Part shown: positions 18,847-23,810 of the stretch, piece after piece | How positions within the stretch are numbered: position 1 is the stretch's first letter | Layout: each line of letters begins with the position of its first letter | The notes under the pieces: generated by a model | Seen by the model: the letters and a program-made list of their open reading frames with translations, nothing else | What the model was told of the DNA's origin: nothing | The model's database searches: none | Made by a program: the position numbers and the translations under genes | Source: Gymnopilus junonius | Lineage: Eukaryota; Basidiomycota; Agaricomycetes; Agaricales; Galerinaceae | NCBI GenBank assembly: GCA_015501075.1 | Contig: JADNYJ010000477.1 | Span: 1-23,810 of the forward strand | Direction of reading: 5' to 3' | Length of the DNA stretch: 23,810 nt

Positions 18847-19385
18847 TCAATATTTGCGTCCGCATTGCAAGAGGAATGCGGCCGTTACGACAGAATCGAG
18901 TAGACCGAGTTGGATTGCATCAGACGACATGTCGAGTTGGATCGCCCCATTTTTTCTGGTAATCTTGACCAGGAGAATGGGATTTTTTGGCACTCCCACG
19001 TACATCTGAAGGGATATCAAGATAATTTCCAGTAAATCGAAAGCATAACAAGAAAACACTTTGCGACCTACGTTGATAGATTTTCCTCGTGGCGCCCAAT
19101 TATATTCTATGTCTCTGACAGTCATCGCTCTAGAGCTGGAGCACATTAAAATTTCAACCTTGTTGCCAATGCATGTAAAAATTTGCGAACCTTTTATCAC
19201 CGCTCAAGCCTAGCCAGGTTCCAACAGGCTGCTTAGACCAAGAGGCCTCGAATCTCGATCAATGGACGGGATTTCCACTCGATGAGAGATATGTTGCTCC
19301 CCGTCTGCCCTTCTTGATTACAGTGTAGCCCGGCACGTCTTTATCAGTTTACTACTTGATATAACTGTTGACCTTGTGGACCCAA
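18847..19385 (-). pseudogene. DUF6593-like protein gene, frame broken
   Basis: Pieces of one protein lie in order on the minus strand: GPQGQQLYQVV (about 19380-19350), SLIEWKSRPLIEIRGLL (about 19290-19240), then in another frame SKQPVGTWLGLSGDKR. Two usable introns follow (19158-19113, 46 nt; 19071-19006, 66 nt), then DIEYNWAPRGKSIN and an end exon with KITRKNGAIQL, LGLLDSVVTAAFLLQ and CGRKY before a stop. The order (LYQV start, IEW-x-R, a W-L-x-L-S segment, a YxWAP-like strand, C-terminal helix) resembles the DUF6593 proteins common in basidiomycetes; this is my recollection of the family and is not proven. The switch of frame at about 19231-19240 (GGTCTAAGC) cannot be explained by a normal intron, and no start codon fits. 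A frame-broken copy is the simplest reading; a sequencing error is possible. Confidence 0.38.
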
Positions 19386-21500
<2,115 letters not shown>

Positions 21501-21866
21501 TGCAGATGCAAAACTTCAGAGACTGAAGGGTAAGAAACTTGAGCGGGAATTGGATCGCACAAGATCAAGTATACGATGTGAGATGATTGAGTTTGAAGAC
21601 GAGTAAAAGACGGCGATTTGTATGAGATGCAGATTGTTTGAAGGAGCAAATCAGGGCCTGCAATACAGAGTAATAAAAATTTAAAAACTGACCAGTAAAA
21701 CAGGAATGAATGAAGATGGCGACCAGCTGGTGGTGGTCAAGGGATAAGAGTGTAATGCCTTTGTTTGGTCTCTATTTTGTTAGATACTCGGCTTAGTCAG
21801 CTCTGCTTTGTACTTTTACCTCCACACAGCCTTATCGAGACACCTCTTCTGGCAAGTTCTAGTCTA
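21501..21866. promoter_or_regulatory. Shared upstream region of UBC4 (-) and a plus-strand locus
   Basis: Start codons point away from this 366-bp interval: UBC4 on the minus strand and the 21867 ATG on the plus strand. The plus side is pyrimidine-rich (about 21770-21860). No TATA box was seen on either side, which fits a housekeeping bidirectional promoter; that is inference. Confidence 0.35.
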
Positions 21867-22552
21867 ATGAGTGTGTGTCCAGACATGACTTGGAAGACAG
21901 ATGACATTCTTGTTCTCGAAAAAAGCGGCTGAGAGCACCGAAACCGAAATGTTTCCAGTGCTAAATTCTCTTAACGAGTCCTCGAAAGATCCTGTCTTGA
22001 TCTGGTCCTTACATGCCAGCACTTCCGAGTCAGAAGGCCGCCTTTGCGAGTCAGCTGGTGTCCTCGGCCTACATGTCCCCGCACCGAGGTATCGTGACAA
22101 TCACACTGACTCTTATTGCTGCAGTTTGAATGAGGACGGCATCATGCGAGAGTTTCCACGAGTACCACGATTTCAATCCAGGATTCGGTAAGAGTCTATT
22201 TCCGATTTCTTCGAAATCCTATTAATTCCTTTATTATAGAAGATTTCTCTTTACGCACTTGAAGTGCCGACATTAAAACATGTTGATGCAGCGAATTCAG
22301 ATGTGTTGATTGATGATCAACCAGGCCTCAGGGTGTTACTCAAATAAACTCATTACTGACTAATATTTTTACCAGGTTCTTCTTGAAAACTTGGAGAACT
22401 CGCTTCCCGACTCGTCTCGCGCAACGAGAGGATACAGCGACGGTAGCAAACCCTCCTTTGGTTGGCTGACCTGGGAAGATACAGGGGAACTCGGACTCAC
22501 ACACGGATACCTATTCCGAGTAAAACAACGTTGCATTCGAAGAATTTTATGA
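21867..22552 (+). CDS. Unresolved spliced gene, function unknown
   Basis: Two good introns are visible: 22188-22239 (GTAAGA...TTATAG, 52 nt) and 22333-22375 (GTGTTA, branch-like CTGACTAAT, ACCAG, 43 nt). They frame an open exon 22240-22332 (ending DVLIDDQPGLR) and a last exon 22376-22552 that reads VLLENLENSLPDSSRA, then GWLTWEDTGELGL and a TGA. These two join in phase 0. The upstream part is a problem. The open frame from 21901 (MTFLFSKKAAES...) leaves the first intron in phase 2, and another reading (FHEYHDFNPGF, from an ATG near 22130) leaves it in phase 1. Neither matches phase 0. A possible third intron ends in GCTGCAG at about 22122. A one-base frame break or a missed exon is needed. 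I do not recognise the protein. Confidence 0.4.
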
Positions 22553-23305
22553 TTTACTATGCGCTATGCAACCAAAGGAAAAAGACAAGAAATAAGAATA
22601 GAATGTAGGGTATATGGCAAAATGTGCTGGAACGAAAGAAAAATGACCAATACCGCAAGCCCACTGAACTACGGCCGAAGTATGCGTAGCACAGCCCAAA
22701 GGTGCGTTGATCATTGGTCTCGGAATCAAAGGATACGAAACAATGCAAAACACAATGGATGGCAGGAATTGGACTGGTGTGGGAGGGTACAGGGTGGCGC
22801 AAAGAGTAAACTCCTGGTCAAAATCTAGCCCCATACTTACGTACACACTCGTGTGTACCGTAAAATTTTCGAAGTTTGTTTTTGGGTATTTGAGTATTTT
22901 CAAGAGGGGACGGATGAAATCGGATGAGTCTACAGACAAGGAAAACGAAAATAAACATGTAAAGGGGGAGAGTGAATATAGAAAAAAATAAACAGCACTT
23001 ACTCCAAAGATCAAGCAACAGCAGTCCGATACCAGTCCTTTCCTGAATACCAAATCAGAACAAAAGAGGCAGAGGAACCTAAAAGAAGAAAAGATACATG
23101 GTCTACTTCCTCGAAAATGGATGCCATCACAAGCAGCCCTCGACCTCGCCAATCCACGCGCCCCGACAACTCGACAAGAACCCTATCAAAATACGCAGAT
23201 TAAGAACAAACACACCTGACAAAAATCCAACCAGATCCTGAAACCGACCAAGAGAAAACATTACTGCGACCAGACCATTCCCATCCCAAAACAAAGGATA
23301 GAGCC
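22553..23305. other. Intergenic region between two converging loci
   Basis: No coding region is supported. The minus strand is T/C-rich and shows splice-like pairs (GTAAGT near 23002 with CTGTAG near 22932; GTAAGT near 22840), so it could be a spliced 3' untranslated region of the gene ending at 23306 or an unrelated non-coding transcript. The long minus-strand frame here (23152-22547) is Phe/Ser/Cys-rich and looks like chance. Confidence 0.3.
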
Positions 23306-23809
23306 CTAAGCGGCTCCATCCTCATCATCCCCATCATCATCCTCATCTTCATCATCGCTCAAAATCAAAACACCCGCATCGTGACGGCTAACAGGCCATC
23401 GTGCGATTTGAAACTGGGTCATCATTGTTGACTTCTCAGTCATCGAGGAATGACTACTGGTCCTACTCCCGATGCCAGAGGACGAAACCGAGTTGAAATT
23501 CAGCTCCGTTTTCTTCGCTTGGGCGATGACTGAGGGCGATGAAGCCATATTATCATCAGATAGTGCTGCAGTCTTGTTTGCTTCCTCGAATAACCTATAT
23601 GGGAACAGCAACATGGAAAAAGAAAACGCCGCCCAAGACAAAATGGAAATCAATTAAGGATATTAGCATTCCGCCACATAATCATCAATCAATGCTCCCC
23701 CTGGACATGCGGATTAGGTGGGAAGACAAACGCACCAGCTCTTCTCTTTCATAATCTTCAAAATGCGGTCTTTCTCTTCCTTAGAACGTGCTTGCGTAAG
23801 CCTTGCCAT
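23306..23809 (-). CDS. Small protein with acidic tail and SUMO-interaction-like motif (120 aa seen; 5' end may lie outside)
   Basis: Minus-strand exons are 23809-23736 and 23594-23306, joined across a 141-nt intron (GTGCGT...ATATAG, phase 2). The first exon starts with an ATG two bases from the window edge and reads MARLTQARSKEEKDRILKI, a charged helix. It may be the true start or an internal Met. The middle is Ser/Thr-rich (ASSPSVIAQAKKTELNF). The end holds VLIL at 100-103 directly followed by SDDEDEDDD and more acidic residues. A short hydrophobic core next to Asp/Glu is the classic SUMO-interacting motif. The tail suggests a nuclear or chromatin-linked protein, but I do not recognise the family. 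The intron is long for this genome, so an extra exon inside it cannot be excluded. Confidence 0.55.
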
Positions 23810-23810
23810 G

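Noticed and set aside
18514..18865. Hydrophobic minus-strand frames
   Set aside because: Made of T-rich runs with no start context, motif or intron support.
22547..23152. Minus-strand frame of 201 codons
   Set aside because: Extreme Phe/Ser/Cys/Leu bias from T/C-rich DNA, internal splice-like signals and no domain; looks non-coding.
23316..23365. CATCATC-type microsatellite
   Set aside because: It is the acidic (Asp/Glu) codon run of the minus-strand protein, not an independent repeat locus.

Overview
The window looks like nuclear DNA of a filamentous basidiomycete, most likely an agaricomycete. Genes are on both strands and are cut by many short introns (mostly 42-73 nt, GT-AG, a few apparent GC-AG). 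The families fit: secreted GH53 and GH16 glycosidases, a Ser/Thr-linker membrane protein of the basidiomycete type, a free-standing Nup96, and a DUF6593-like remnant. There is no operon-like organisation. Exon models were built by hand by matching intron phase and family motifs, so exact splice sites are predictions.

Layout, left to right. Positions 1-102 hold the end of a plus-strand gene entering from outside. 441-3171 (+) encodes an 853-residue protein ending in a RING-H2 domain, a probable E3 ubiquitin ligase. 3480-3863 (-) is a small spliced gene for a 93-residue single-pass membrane protein. 4006-5275 is a non-autonomous hAT-like transposon with a perfect 8-bp target-site duplication, itself interrupted by a second hAT-like element (4457-5029) with its own perfect 8-bp duplication. 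5481-7186 (-) encodes a membrane protein with two repeated extracellular domains. 7495-8837 (-) is a complete GH53 arabinogalactan endo-beta-1,4-galactanase. 8838-11900 is poor in secure genes and holds only weak candidates. 11901-15297 (+) is the nucleoporin Nup96/Nup145C. 15601-17182 (-) is a 12-exon GH16 laminarinase-type glucanase gene with one extra base in exon 2. 17200-20777 has a weak hydrophobic candidate gene, a broken DUF6593-like gene and much apparently empty DNA. 20778-21500 (-) is the UBC4/UBC5-type E2 ubiquitin-conjugating enzyme. An unresolved spliced plus-strand gene lies divergently from it (about 21867-22552). The right edge (23306-23809, -) holds a small protein with an acidic tail and a SUMO-interaction-like motif.

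Functional themes. Two secreted polysaccharide-degrading enzymes lie about 6.8 kb apart. GH53 cuts galactan side chains of pectin; GH16 cuts beta-1,3(1,4)-glucan of plant or fungal wall. Both have signal peptides, intact catalytic motifs and TATA-like boxes. An E2 and a RING-type E3 are in the same window, but 17 kb apart, so partnership is only a possibility. Several genes show single-base frame breaks (GH16, the DUF6593-like locus, perhaps Nup96 and the locus at 21.9-22.5 kb). That pattern means either real decay or consensus errors, and affects how the models should be used.
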